Part shown: positions 43,626 through 52,887 of the stretch, piece by piece
How positions within the stretch are numbered: the first letter of the stretch is position 1
Layout of the letters: each line of letters opens with the position of its first letter
Source of the DNA: Bacillus thuringiensis
GTDB taxonomy: Bacteria; Bacillota; Bacilli; Bacillales; Bacillaceae_G
Assembly (NCBI RefSeq): GCF_001182785.1
Contig: NZ_CP012099.1
Coordinates: 2,912,501-2,976,500, forward strand
Length of the DNA: 64,000 nucleotides
Direction: 5' to 3'
Made by a program: the position numbers and the translations under genes
Notes under the pieces: generated by a model
Databases searched by the model: none
Told to the model about the DNA's origin: nothing
The model's input: only the letters and a program-made list of their open reading frames with translations

Positions 43626-45779
43626 TTACTGTGCCTTGTTCGGTTGTTCTACTGGAATTGAATTTGTATTTGATCTATTTGTTTTTAATTCAAAATACGC
43701 ATCCAAAATCTCTTTACCAATCGCAGAATTAATTCCTGATTTATCATCATTCACCCATGGTACAACAACTGAAAAAGCTACTTCCGGATCAGCATCATAT
43801 GGTGCATAACCGGCAAGAGTTAAATTATAACATTTTTTTCGGTTGTTGTTCTCATCTCTTCCAATATCACTTTCTCCACCATATACTGTCTCAGCTGTTC
43901 CTGTTTTTCCCGCTGGTTTATATGGTAGACCTTTAAACGTTCCGGTACCTGTTCCGTCAGCTTCTTGAAAAACTCTTCTAAATCCTTCTTTTACATGATT
44001 AATGTACGAAGTGTCCATATCCAATCTATTTAATACAACTGGTTCAATCGACCGAACGACTTTTCCTACATCCTCTGGTCTATTCGGTTGCTCTCTAACT
44101 TCTTGTACAATTTGTGGTTTCATTCGGTAACCGCCATTTGCAATTGTGGAAATATATTGTGCAAGCTGAAGCGGCGTATATGTATCATACTGTCCAATCG
44201 CGTAATCAAGTAAAAATCCGGGTATGTTATCAGTTCTACCTATTTGACCGATTGATTCATTTGGCAGGTCAATACCAGTCGACACACCTAGGCCAAATTG
44301 TCTAAAATAGTAGCGCATTTTATTAAATGTTTCTTGTTTAATGTCTAATGGATTATTTGGGACATAATTAATGCCTGCCATTTTTAAAGCTGTATTAAAC
44401 ATATAAACGTTCGATGACACTTGTAAAGCTCTTAAATCATCAATATCCCCAAATTCTTTCCACGATTTCTTCGGCTTAGAACTTCCTTTAAAATACATTG
44501 GTGCATCAAAGAAATGTGTATACGGCTTAATCGCTTCTGTTTGATATCCAGCTAATAAAGTAGCCCCTTTTACAGTTGATCCTAACTCATAAGAACTTGT
44601 CATCGTTCCTAATGCATAATCTTCTATTTGCATACCGCCATCTTTATTTACAATTTTCTTTCCTGCCATTGATAAAATTTGACCGTTTTTCGGATTCATC
44701 ATTACTACGAACGCACGATCCATCATCGGCTCTGCAGCATGAAAGGCTCGTAAATTCTTTTCAAGACTTCCCTCTACTCTTTTCTGCAAATCCATATCGA
44801 CTGTTAACATTAAATTATTTCCACTTTTTCCTTCGGTCACTTTTTCTGTTCGAACAATCTTCCCTGCTTTATCCATAATATTTTTAGACTGTTCTTTCGT
44901 TCCATGTAGTGCATCTTCGTATTGTTTTTCGATGTAACTTTTACCAATACGGTCGTTTCGATTATAATCACGAACTAAATAATAATCTAATTGCTCTCTT
45001 GGCAACCCTTCATTTTCATTAGAAACGCTACCTAGTATAGAGCGCAGTATTTTATCATTTGGGTATTCACGTTCCCAATCTACTGTCGTATCTACCCCTG
45101 GTAAACTTGCCAACCTTTCACTAACGACAGCATATTCATTTTGACTTACATCTTTTTTAACGATTTGCGGTGTCATTTTATATCCTGCATTCATTTTGCT
45201 TTTAATTACTAATACTTCTATATCTTCCTTTGAAAGCTCATTTAATTCTTCTTGCGTAATTCTTTCCCGGCGCAGTTCTTCTACTTTTTTATCTAATTCT
45301 TTTCCTTCTATTTCTTGCTTTCTAAATTTACTCTCATCTTCTTTCGTTACTTTCGCTGCTGCCCGCTTTTCATTTAACTGCATCCAAAAATCTTTCTTAT
45401 CTGTCTCCGTTAACTTATCCATGTCCTCTTGCGACATTTCAATTAGCTTGGCTAAATCTCTTGCTACTTGTAAAACTTCTTTCGAGTCTACTCCTCTCAT
45501 TTTCGTATATGTAACGGTTCGCAATGGTTTATTATTTACAATAACGTGACCTTGCCGATCAAACATTTTCCCTCTAGGAACGGGAGTGCTTACCGTTACA
45601 TCTTCCTTTTTGTTTACTTCATTTCTATACGTTTCTCCATCAATGATTTGTACTTTACCTAATTGAATTATAATAGCTGAAAATAAAAGAAAGACAATAA
45701 AAAATAGTACATTTAACCGAAATGGAATATGAGTCTTTTTCTTTTTCGATTGTTTTTTCTGCTCCTTTTTCTGTCTCAT
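43626..45779 (-). CDS. Class B penicillin-binding protein (PBP2/PbpA-like transpeptidase)
   Basis: 717 residues from the ATG at 45779 (GAGGGAG upstream). A basic cytosolic N-terminus, one membrane anchor (LNVLFFIVFLLFSAIIIQLG), a dimerisation domain with PVPRGKMFDRQG, and the transpeptidase domain with STVK (ELGSTVKGATLL), SSN (QVSSNVYMF) and KTGT (PAGKTGTAETV). It crosslinks peptidoglycan during wall elongation or sporulation; closest in type to PbpA/PbpH of Bacillus. A charged insertion of about 70 residues (KRAAAKVTKEDESKFRKQEIEGKEL...) lies in the pedestal. Confidence 0.92.
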   Translation of the reverse strand: MRQKKEQKKQSKKKKTHIPFRLNVLFFIVFLLFSAIIIQLGKVQIIDGETYRNEVNKKEDVTVSTPVPRGKMFDRQGHVIVNNKPLRTVTYTKMRGVDSKEVLQVARDLAKLIEMSQEDMDKLTETDKKDFWMQLNEKRAAAKVTKEDESKFRKQEIEGKELDKKVEELRRERITQEELNELSKEDIEVLVIKSKMNAGYKMTPQIVKKDVSQNEYAVVSERLASLPGVDTTVDWEREYPNDKILRSILGSVSNENEGLPREQLDYYLVRDYNRNDRIGKSYIEKQYEDALHGTKEQSKNIMDKAGKIVRTEKVTEGKSGNNLMLTVDMDLQKRVEGSLEKNLRAFHAAEPMMDRAFVVMMNPKNGQILSMAGKKIVNKDGGMQIEDYALGTMTSSYELGSTVKGATLLAGYQTEAIKPYTHFFDAPMYFKGSSKPKKSWKEFGDIDDLRALQVSSNVYMFNTALKMAGINYVPNNPLDIKQETFNKMRYYFRQFGLGVSTGIDLPNESIGQIGRTDNIPGFLLDYAIGQYDTYTPLQLAQYISTIANGGYRMKPQIVQEVREQPNRPEDVGKVVRSIEPVVLNRLDMDTSYINHVKEGFRRVFQEADGTGTGTFKGLPYKPAGKTGTAETVYGGESDIGRDENNNRKKCYNLTLAGYAPYDADPEVAFSVVVPWVNDDKSGINSAIGKEILDAYFELKTNRSNTNSIPVEQPNKAQ

Positions 45780-45970
45780 TTCGCTCCCTCGCTTCATTCT
45801 ATTAACATTTCTACGCAAAATCATTATGTATCAAATTTATTTCTATGATATATATAGAATTTTATATTAATTACTAAAGAAATAAAAGATTTAATTTTCA
45901 GTTTTTTAATTTTATAACCTATTTATTACCATTCCCCTTCATACGTCATAACATGAATTTTATTCAAACA

Positions 45971-46005
45971 AAAAACTGAGGTGTTCTCTATACACCTCAG
46001 TTTTT
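45971..46005 (-). terminator. Intrinsic terminator after the sirtuin gene
   Basis: The stem AAAAACTGAGGTGT / ACACCTCAGTTTTT with a short loop and T-run. The rest of the gap to the PBP gene (45780-45970) is AT-rich with no gene. Confidence 0.88.
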
Positions 46006-46020
46006 CATAAAAATAATAAC

Positions 46021-46749
46021 TTATTTAACCGACGATAACCCTTCAACAAACTCACCAATCTTATTTTGAAAAACAAAATCAAAGTTATATTCCTGTCCTG
46101 TTAACTCTTCATTTACTAAAATAGTTGTTGCTCCCACTTCCCTCTTTGCAATTTGCGGGAATGAAGCGACAGGCTGTACTTTTAGTGACGTTCCCATAAC
46201 GATAAGCACATCTGTTTCATATAAACGTTTGATAGCATTTTGATATTGCGGCAATGTATCTCCGTATAAAACAACGTCTGGATTTAAAATGAAATTACAC
46301 TTCTCACAACGCGGTACTTCATGATCAATCATATACTGTAAATCATATCCAGATTTACATTTTGGACAATGTGCTGTTTGAAGTGTTCCATGTAAATCAA
46401 TGACATGCTTACTGCCACCTAATTGATGTAAACCGTCAATATTTTGCGTTAAAATCGTAATATCTTTCCCTTGTTCTTCTAGCGCAGCTAAAAAGCGATG
46501 GCCACGATTTGGTTTATATTGATGGATCGTATTAATTTGAAAAATTTCTTTATAATGCTTCCAAAATTCTTTCGGACTTCGGTTATAGTACCCTCTTGAT
46601 AAGTACATCTCCACATTCGCATCAGCATACAATCCATTTGCTGAACGAAAATCTGGGATACCACTTTCCGTACTTGCACCTGCGCCTGTTAATACTGTAA
46701 TTTTCTTCGCTTTTTCTAAAATTGAACGTACTTCTTCAAATTGTTGCAC
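46021..46749 (-). CDS. Sir2-family NAD-dependent protein deacylase
   Basis: 242 residues from the GTG at 46749 (AGAGGTGA upstream). NAD-binding GAGASTESGIPDFRS, catalytic His in DLHGTLQ after TQNIDGLHQLGG, and a zinc site CPKC...CEKC. It removes acyl groups from lysine with NAD. The second Gly-rich loop is VMGTSLKVQPVASFP. It is transcribed toward the PBP gene and lies after the 5-oxoproline operon but with its own start region. Confidence 0.93.
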   Translation of the reverse strand: MQQFEEVRSILEKAKKITVLTGAGASTESGIPDFRSANGLYADANVEMYLSRGYYNRSPKEFWKHYKEIFQINTIHQYKPNRGHRFLAALEEQGKDITILTQNIDGLHQLGGSKHVIDLHGTLQTAHCPKCKSGYDLQYMIDHEVPRCEKCNFILNPDVVLYGDTLPQYQNAIKRLYETDVLIVMGTSLKVQPVASFPQIAKREVGATTILVNEELTGQEYNFDFVFQNKIGEFVEGLSSVK

Positions 46750-46824
46750 AAAAATCACCTCTATGTATTTTCCTATTCTTATTATACCAGTTGTTTACAG
46801 GAGGTGTTGTACGATTCGTTTTAT

Positions 46825-47472
46825 TTAATGCGTCGTGCCCCCAACCTCTACAATATCTACCTCAACTATCGTCGTTACCTCAACTGCCAATTCTATCCCC
46901 TTACGAATAGTAGAAAGTGACATACTCGGTTGTCCTGGATAATTACTCGCTTGTTCTGGTAAGAACGGAATGTGAATGAATCCGCCTTTTATTTTCTTAT
47001 CATGTTTCTCTAGTTCATGCATAAGTCCATAGAATAAGTGATTACAAACGAATGTACCTGCCGTTTGTGAAATAGATGACGGTATGCCTTCTTCGCGAAG
47101 TTTTTTTACAATTGCTTTCATCGGGAGTGTGGACCAATAGGCAGCCGGTCCTTCTTCTACAACCGGTACATCTACCGGCTGATTCCCTTCATTATCAGCA
47201 ATTCTTGCATCATCAATATTAATTGCGACACGTTCTATCGTAATATCTGGTCTGCCCCCGGCTTGTCCAATGCATATAATAATTTCCGGCGCTAGTTCTT
47301 CTATATACTCTTTTAATACGCTTATTGATTTATGAAATACTGTTGGGACTTGTTTGCTTATTATCTTGTATTCTCCAATTGTTTTTTCATGCAAACCTTT
47401 TGCTACTTCCCAAGCTGGATTGATATTTTCTCCGCCAAACGGATCAAACCCTGTTAATAATACTGTTTTCAT
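46825..47472 (-). CDS. pcp: Pyrrolidone-carboxylate peptidase (pyroglutamyl peptidase I)
   Basis: 215 residues, the normal length. Catalytic Cys in [13 protein letters not shown], Glu in the [14 protein letters not shown] region, and His in [12 protein letters not shown]. It removes N-terminal pyroglutamate from peptides in the cytosol. It is the last gene of the operon, where its product 5-oxoproline is the substrate of PxpABC encoded upstream. AGGAGG precedes the ATG. Confidence 0.94.
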   Translation of the reverse strand: MKTVLLTGFDPFGGENINPAWEVAKGLHEKTIGEYKIISKQVPTVFHKSISVLKEYIEELAPEIIICIGQAGGRPDITIERVAINIDDARIADNEGNQPVDVPVVEEGPAAYWSTLPMKAIVKKLREEGIPSSISQTAGTFVCNHLFYGLMHELEKHDKKIKGGFIHIPFLPEQASNYPGQPSMSLSTIRKGIELAVEVTTIVEVDIVEVGGTTH

Positions 47473-47488
47473 AGTTTTATCCTCCTAA

Positions 47489-48451
47489 TTAGAAACGATA
47501 TACAAGGCCGTACATAATAAACATATTTATGATAAAAATTGAAAGAGCAATTGGTACTTGTGCTTTAATAACCGCATTTTTATCCTTTAGCTCTAAAAGC
47601 ATCGCAGGTACGATATTAAAGTTTGCTGCCATTGGTGTAAGCAGCGTTCCGCAATATCCAGCAAACATACCGAGTGCTGCCATAATTGCTGGGTTTCCGC
47701 CGTGCATTTGAACTATTAAAGGTAAGCCAATTCCGCCAGTAATAACAGCAAACGCTGCGAATGCATTTCCCATTACGACTGTAAATAGCATCATGCCTAA
47801 ACAGTACGCCATAACAGCAACGAACGGATACTCTGTCGGTAACACTTGTCCGACTAAATCTGAAACAACTTGTCCAACGCCAGACTTCGCGAATATACCG
47901 CCAAGTGCTGCTAACATTTGTGGTAAAATTACAGCCCAGCCGACAGCTTGTAATAGTCTGCTTCCTTCTTGTACAGGCGTTGTTATTTTTGATTTTGTAA
48001 TACGCATCGCCGCAACGAATGCGAGTAATGCACCAAGCGCTAATGCAACTAATGTTACTTTATCTGGATCAACAAGAGAGACATTACCCCATTTAATTTT
48101 CCCTAACGTCAACGTACCGATAATTGTAAAAATAGGAATTAAAAGTGCAGGCATAAAAATTTTATTTTTTAATTTCTCAGCATGTTTTACACGTTCTTGT
48201 ACTGGAACTTCTTTCTCCTCTGATTTTGTTACTTTATTTAGTGAAGCTAAAACGACCATAGCGAGCACTATACAGCCAACGTAAAACGAAGGGATTACAT
48301 TTCCGAATAAAAATGTAACTGCAAACAATGCCCAAAATAAACTAGAACCGAATCTGTTTGGATGTTCACGATCGAATGCGATACGAACAGCGATAAAAGC
48401 AACGATTATCCCTAATAGATAATAGATTGTATCCATTGTGATGATGTTCAT
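47489..48451 (-). CDS. 5-oxoproline transporter subunit, DUF979 family
   Basis: 320 residues with nine or ten membrane segments, of DUF979 type (LGMMLFTVVMGNAFAAFAVITGGIG, then PMAANFNIVPAMLLELKD). DUF979 and DUF969 proteins occur as a pair beside pxp and pcp genes and are proposed to import 5-oxoproline. It begins one base after the DUF969 stop and lies 16 bases before pcp. Transport of pyroglutamate is inferred from the context. Confidence 0.88.
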   Translation of the reverse strand: MNIITMDTIYYLLGIIVAFIAVRIAFDREHPNRFGSSLFWALFAVTFLFGNVIPSFYVGCIVLAMVVLASLNKVTKSEEKEVPVQERVKHAEKLKNKIFMPALLIPIFTIIGTLTLGKIKWGNVSLVDPDKVTLVALALGALLAFVAAMRITKSKITTPVQEGSRLLQAVGWAVILPQMLAALGGIFAKSGVGQVVSDLVGQVLPTEYPFVAVMAYCLGMMLFTVVMGNAFAAFAVITGGIGLPLIVQMHGGNPAIMAALGMFAGYCGTLLTPMAANFNIVPAMLLELKDKNAVIKAQVPIALSIFIINMFIMYGLVYRF

Positions 48452-48452
48452 A

Positions 48453-49157
48453 TTAAATTGCCTCCTTCTCTTCTTTTCCTTCTGCCTTCATTGTTTTCTC
48501 TATATATTTATCAAACCTTCTAAATCTAATCCAGCTTACAATAAGTGCAGATATTGCAGTTGGAATGCCCCAAAGTGCCATATCCCATACTCCGACATGC
48601 ATACCTACTGAATCGAAGAATCCTTTCATTAATAAAATAGCTCCAGTTGCGATGAAAATATCTTCTCCGAAAAACCAAGCTGTATTTTCAGCAGCCGCTG
48701 CGTTTGCTTTAATCTTTTCTCTTAATTTTTCAGGAAGTTTACCGTATTTACCTTGCGCGGCCCCTTCTGCCATCGGTGCAACGAGCGGTCTTACCGTTTG
48801 TGCATGCCCACCAATATTAAGCCCTAGTGCTGCTGATGATTCTCTTATCGTAAAATATGACATTAATACTCTTCCAGTTGTTGCTCCTTTTGATTTCGTT
48901 ATAAGTGCTTCTGCTCTTTCTTTTAAACCGTAACGCTCTAAAATTCCGATTACCGGTAAAGTTAATATAATTGGCATAGACATATATCTATTTTCTATGA
49001 AAAATTTGCCGAACATGCTGATCACATCATAAAAACTTAATCCTGAAACCATACCAGTAACAATACCTGCAACCATAACTACTAAAAGTGTATTTAATCT
49101 AAATAAAAAGCCCACTGCAACAAGTAGTATCCCGATTAATTTAATCATTTCTAGCAC
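48453..49157 (-). CDS. 5-oxoproline transporter subunit, DUF969 family
   Basis: 234 residues with five or six membrane segments, DUF969 type (LGLNIGGHAQTVRPLVAPMAEGAA is the clearest conserved loop). It probably forms a two-subunit carrier with DUF979. It stands between pxpA and the DUF979 gene with gaps of 13 and 1 bases. Confidence 0.88.
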   Translation of the reverse strand: MLEMIKLIGILLVAVGFLFRLNTLLVVMVAGIVTGMVSGLSFYDVISMFGKFFIENRYMSMPIILTLPVIGILERYGLKERAEALITKSKGATTGRVLMSYFTIRESSAALGLNIGGHAQTVRPLVAPMAEGAAQGKYGKLPEKLREKIKANAAAAENTAWFFGEDIFIATGAILLMKGFFDSVGMHVGVWDMALWGIPTAISALIVSWIRFRRFDKYIEKTMKAEGKEEKEAI

Positions 49158-49170
49158 TTCCTCTCATTTT

Positions 49171-49932
49171 TTATTTCGGTGCACAAATAGAAATCCCATT
49201 AAGTTCGAATGTTCTGTATATTCTTCCCGCAAATTGCACTGCTTTTTCCCCATCACCGTGTAAACAAATTGTTTGCACCTGAACTGCTACTTTCTCTCCA
49301 TTGACCGCATTTACATGGCCTTCTTTCACCATTTGAAGCACTTGCTTTATCGCTTCGTCTTCATCTTTTATAAGCGCATTTTCTTCTGTACGGCTCGTTA
49401 ACGTACCATCTTGCTTATATGTACGATCCGCAAAAGCCTCTTGTACGAGAGTTACATTGTATTTTTCTGCAGCCTGTATAAACGCCTCGCTATTTGCTAA
49501 TCCGTAAAGTAATAGATTTGGGTTAATATGATAAATTGCCTTTACGATTGCATCTGCAATTTCCGGATTAGTTGCCGCCATATTATATAGAGCGCCATGC
49601 GGTTTCACATGATGCATCTCCCCACCAGCCACTTTTACAAACCCGTCTACTGCCCCAATTTGATATAAAACATAATCATATACTTCACTTGCTGAAACAT
49701 TCATGTTTCTTCTACCAAATCCAATTAAATCTGGAAAACCAGGATGTGCCCCTATCGCTACGTTATGCTGCATTGCCTTTTCAACCGTCTTCCTCATTAC
49801 AGACGGATCACCCGCATGAAAACCGCAAGCAACGTTTATAGAGGAAACGAACGGAAGAATTTCATCATCATTCCCCATTTTATAAGCGCCAAAACTTTCT
49901 CCTAAATCACAGTTTAAATCAATTGTAGTCAC
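49171..49932 (-). CDS. pxpA: 5-oxoprolinase subunit A (LamB/YcsF family)
   Basis: 253 residues. MTTIDLNCDLGESFGAYKMG opens with the family's metal-site Asp/Glu, then VACGFHAGDP, HPGFPDLIGFGRR and HHVKPHGALYN are the conserved blocks. With PxpB and PxpC it converts 5-oxoproline plus ATP to glutamate. It follows pxpC by 18 bases. The AGGAGG site lies before its ATG. Confidence 0.94.
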   Translation of the reverse strand: MTTIDLNCDLGESFGAYKMGNDDEILPFVSSINVACGFHAGDPSVMRKTVEKAMQHNVAIGAHPGFPDLIGFGRRNMNVSASEVYDYVLYQIGAVDGFVKVAGGEMHHVKPHGALYNMAATNPEIADAIVKAIYHINPNLLLYGLANSEAFIQAAEKYNVTLVQEAFADRTYKQDGTLTSRTEENALIKDEDEAIKQVLQMVKEGHVNAVNGEKVAVQVQTICLHGDGEKAVQFAGRIYRTFELNGISICAPK

Positions 49933-49950
49933 AATGTATTCCTCCTAATT

Positions 49951-50940
49951 TCAGCTTCGTAAAGCGATGAATTTCTTTAAGAGATTTATATTTACTTCTT
50001 GTTCTATGTACAATTGTTCCGCTTCTTCAAGCATAATTTTCTCAAAAGAAACATAGTCCCCCGGCTTTAGCTGGGCAAGAAGAGGTAAATCTACTGAAAT
50101 GATATTTCCCATTCTCGGATAGCCACCTGTCGTTTGCCTATCTGCCATTAATATAATCGGCTGTCCACCATTAGGAACTTGAATGGTTCCAAATGTAACA
50201 GGACTCGATAAAATCTCTTTTTCTTCAATCCTATTTAAAACTTCTCCCTCAACCCTATAGCCCATACGGTCAGCATAATTAGATACCTTATACTCTTTCG
50301 TAAAAAATGCCTTTCTACTTTCTTCTGTAAATTGATCATATTCAAAGTCAGTTATGACACGAAGCTTTGGATGTTTCTTATACTTTGGTAGTACGCTGTT
50401 GCTAATTGCCCATTTCGTTTTTATTCTCGCATCTTTTTGTAAGTCTTGAATGAAACGACTCGCCATTTCTGGTTGTGCACCAATTTGGAAGTAGTTACCC
50501 TTTTTCAACATTCTTCCTTCTATACCGCCAATCGCAGCACGTATGTACGTACTTTTACTTCCCATTGTACGCTCAATATGGATGCCACCCGCAAAAGTTA
50601 CATACGCTCTGCAACCACTTTTCACTTTTCCAAAACAAAGCATACTACCTTCTTCTGCTAAAATGGGCCGCCATAACGGGATACGTTCTCCATTCAATAA
50701 CGGTTCCATATCTGCTCCGCCAATCGCAAGTAAAGTCGTTTTCTTTATTAACAACTTAGGTCCCATAATCGTCATTTCGAGTCCCGCTTCATTCTCTTCA
50801 TTACCAACTAACATATTGATCATCCGAAGTGCACTTTGATCCATCGCCCCGCCAACTGGCACACCGTATTGTTGATAATGAGATCGTCCTAAATCTTGGA
50901 CTGTTGTAAACATTCCTGCATGCAAAACTTCTACATCCAT
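49951..50940 (-). CDS. pxpC: 5-oxoprolinase subunit C (KipA-like)
   Basis: 329 residues, biotin-dependent carboxyltransferase-like fold. Conserved blocks are MFTTVQDLGRSHYQQYGVPVGGAMD near the start, NSVLPKYKKHPKLRVITD, and LSSPVTFGTIQVPNGGQPIILMADRQTTGGYPRMG. It overlaps pxpB by ten bases, so the two subunits are coupled. Its B. subtilis counterpart is KipA. Confidence 0.93.
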   Translation of the reverse strand: MDVEVLHAGMFTTVQDLGRSHYQQYGVPVGGAMDQSALRMINMLVGNEENEAGLEMTIMGPKLLIKKTTLLAIGGADMEPLLNGERIPLWRPILAEEGSMLCFGKVKSGCRAYVTFAGGIHIERTMGSKSTYIRAAIGGIEGRMLKKGNYFQIGAQPEMASRFIQDLQKDARIKTKWAISNSVLPKYKKHPKLRVITDFEYDQFTEESRKAFFTKEYKVSNYADRMGYRVEGEVLNRIEEKEILSSPVTFGTIQVPNGGQPIILMADRQTTGGYPRMGNIISVDLPLLAQLKPGDYVSFEKIMLEEAEQLYIEQEVNINLLKKFIALRS

Positions 50941-51644
50941 TCTTTAGCCCCCTCAAATGATACGTACTCTTCCTTCGTTATTGGGATAAATCGTAAATAC
51001 ATACCACTTTGAATATATGTTGGTATTTCTTCTTCTGGATTAAATAATGAAATAGGAGTTCGGCCGATAATATTCCATCCTCCTGGTGTTTCAAGCGGAT
51101 ATATACCTGTTTGATTTCCGCCAATACCTACTGAACCAGGAGAGATTTGTAACCGTGGTGTTTCTTTTCTAGGTGTTTCTAATTCTTTTGAAAGTCCTCC
51201 TAAATACGGGAACCCTGGTGTAAAACCTAGCATATATACAAAATATGTAGTTTCACTATGTATTCGAATCACATCTTCTACTTGTAAACCTTTATAATGC
51301 GCAACCTCTTCTAAATCAGGTCCATATTCTCCCCCGTAGCACACTGGTATAGAAATATGTTTCACATCCTGTTTCACTTCTTCTTTATAAGAATCACACA
51401 GCTCCTTTATATACTGGCGAACGTAATCATATGGCCTTTCACTTCTCTCATTTCTCTTCCATACTTCGTATACATTGTAGTAAACAGCTAATGAAGTAAA
51501 CGACGGAACGCACTCAATCATTCCTGCAAACGGATGTTGCTGCAGTGCTTGAAATAACCGCTGTACTTTCTCATATATATCCATCTTAATTTCTTCACCA
51601 AATGTAACAATAATTGCTTGATCCCCTAACGCAGAAAATTTCAT
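50931..51644 (-). CDS. pxpB: 5-oxoprolinase subunit B (KipI-like)
   Basis: 237 residues. The signature TPGFPYLGGLSKELETPRKETPRLQISPGSVGIGGNQTGIYPLETPGGW covers residues 150-200. KipI of B. subtilis also inhibits the sporulation kinase KinA; whether this one does is not shown by sequence. AGAGGGAG precedes the ATG, and it lies 14 bases after the IclR gene. Confidence 0.93.
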   Translation of the reverse strand: MKFSALGDQAIIVTFGEEIKMDIYEKVQRLFQALQQHPFAGMIECVPSFTSLAVYYNVYEVWKRNERSERPYDYVRQYIKELCDSYKEEVKQDVKHISIPVCYGGEYGPDLEEVAHYKGLQVEDVIRIHSETTYFVYMLGFTPGFPYLGGLSKELETPRKETPRLQISPGSVGIGGNQTGIYPLETPGGWNIIGRTPISLFNPEEEIPTYIQSGMYLRFIPITKEEYVSFEGAKEWM

Positions 51645-51658
51645 CCTACTCCCTCTTT

Positions 51659-52411
51659 CTATGCCAAAAAGCCGAGTTCTTTCGAAATGCGATGCGCTGT
51701 TTCTTTCACCTTCGCGATAAAATATGAAATGTTACTTTCGCTGTACTCAATTGCTAATCCCGAAATACTCATACCTGCTACAACCGTTCCATCACTTGCG
51801 AAAATGGGCGCTGCTATTGCGGCTGTATGATTTTCTAACTCAGAATAACTAATTGTGTAGCCTTCCTTTTTTGCCATTTGCAACACTTCTAGCAATTGTT
51901 CCTTATCCACAATTGTTCCATCTGCAAACTGTTTTAAATCCACTTCCTCTATGTATCTCCGTTTCTCTTCCTCAGAAAAATACGATAGTAAAATTCTCGG
52001 ACATGCACCAGCATAAAGCGGTGCTCTTCTTCCAACCGCCGTATACACGCGTACTGGCTGAACACCTTCCATCTTTTCAACATAAATTGCGTCATTACCA
52101 TCTTGAATTATTAAATTAACTGCCTGTCCTAAACTATCTCTAAGTTCTTTCATATAAGGAATTGCTATATTCCTTACTGATAATCGTTGTGAAACAAGTT
52201 GACCGAACCGTAAAAATACGACCCCTAAACGATATTTCCCCTTTTCGTTTTTTTGTAAAAACTCCATCTCTTCTAACGAGCCAATTAAACGATAAACAGA
52301 TGTTTTCGGCATATTTGTAAGCTGAACCATCTCAGTTAAACTTAGCTCTTCATGCTCATAAAACAACTCTAAAATATCCATTGTCTTAACTGCCGTTTTA
52401 TTTATACTCAT
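51659..52411 (-). CDS. IclR-family regulator of the 5-oxoproline operon (KipR-like)
   Basis: 250 residues from the ATG at 52411 (AAAGGGAG upstream); the frame opens earlier at 52465. Residues 5-60 are the winged helix (MDILELFYEHEELSLTEMVQLTNMPKTSVYRLIGSLE). The effector domain has AGACPRILLSYFS and ISGLAIEYSESN. It heads the operon, like kipR beside kipI and kipA in B. subtilis, and should respond to 5-oxoproline or a related compound. Confidence 0.9.
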   Translation of the reverse strand: MSINKTAVKTMDILELFYEHEELSLTEMVQLTNMPKTSVYRLIGSLEEMEFLQKNEKGKYRLGVVFLRFGQLVSQRLSVRNIAIPYMKELRDSLGQAVNLIIQDGNDAIYVEKMEGVQPVRVYTAVGRRAPLYAGACPRILLSYFSEEEKRRYIEEVDLKQFADGTIVDKEQLLEVLQMAKKEGYTISYSELENHTAAIAAPIFASDGTVVAGMSISGLAIEYSESNISYFIAKVKETAHRISKELGFLA

Positions 52412-52583
52412 TCTATCTCCCTTTCGTTCCGAATTACGGAACTTAAATTCCGTTTTTCGAAACAAACATATAATTTAAAATTATAAAATATTCTTTCAAT
52501 TCTATCAATATTTTTTTCACGTACATAATCCGATATATTTTGTCCGCTATTAAAAAACAAAAATAATATGTGATTTATATAAA

Positions 52584-52754
52584 ATGAAAGGCTCTTGGAT
52601 GATTGAAAAAACTTTAACACGTGAAGAATGAACTATTAGTGAATGTAATTTATATTGGAGTGATTCGCTTCCTGACAGTGAATATAAAATTAACCCTAGA
52701 AATCACGACGGTTCAATTTCTAAAGTTCACATTGCTACAAAACTATTAGAATAA
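52584..52754 (+). pseudogene. Small ORF with in-frame TGA (relic)
   Basis: ATG at 52584 starts MKGSWMIEKTLTREE, then TGA, then a 40-codon open stretch in the same frame (TISECNLYWSDSLPDSEYKI...SISKVHIATKLLE) ending in TAA. No strong ribosome site is visible. A complete terminator follows at 52780. It looks like a decayed gene of which 56 codons remain; family not recognised. The stretch 52412-52583 holds the IclR promoter. Confidence 0.4.
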
Positions 52755-52779
52755 AAACTGCAATAAAAAAGTAAATATA

Positions 52780-52809
52780 AAGAGCATGTATTGATCAATA
52801 CATGCTCTT
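52780..52809 (+). terminator. 30-base perfect palindrome, terminator
   Basis: AAGAGCATGTATTGA / TCAATACATGCTCTT is fully symmetric with no loop bases beyond the centre. It closes the relic ORF and can terminate the opposite HEAT-protein gene. Confidence 0.75.
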
Positions 52810-52887
52810 CTCATAGTTATTCAAATTATTCTTTTTTAACATGATTGAATGTTCCTTCGTACAACTACCGAGTCTATTAGTTGTATA

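Noticed and set aside
52408..52620. 70-codon minus-strand ORF at the IclR start region
   Set aside because: It overlaps the real IclR start and the relic ORF, and its composition is that of an AT-rich intergenic frame.
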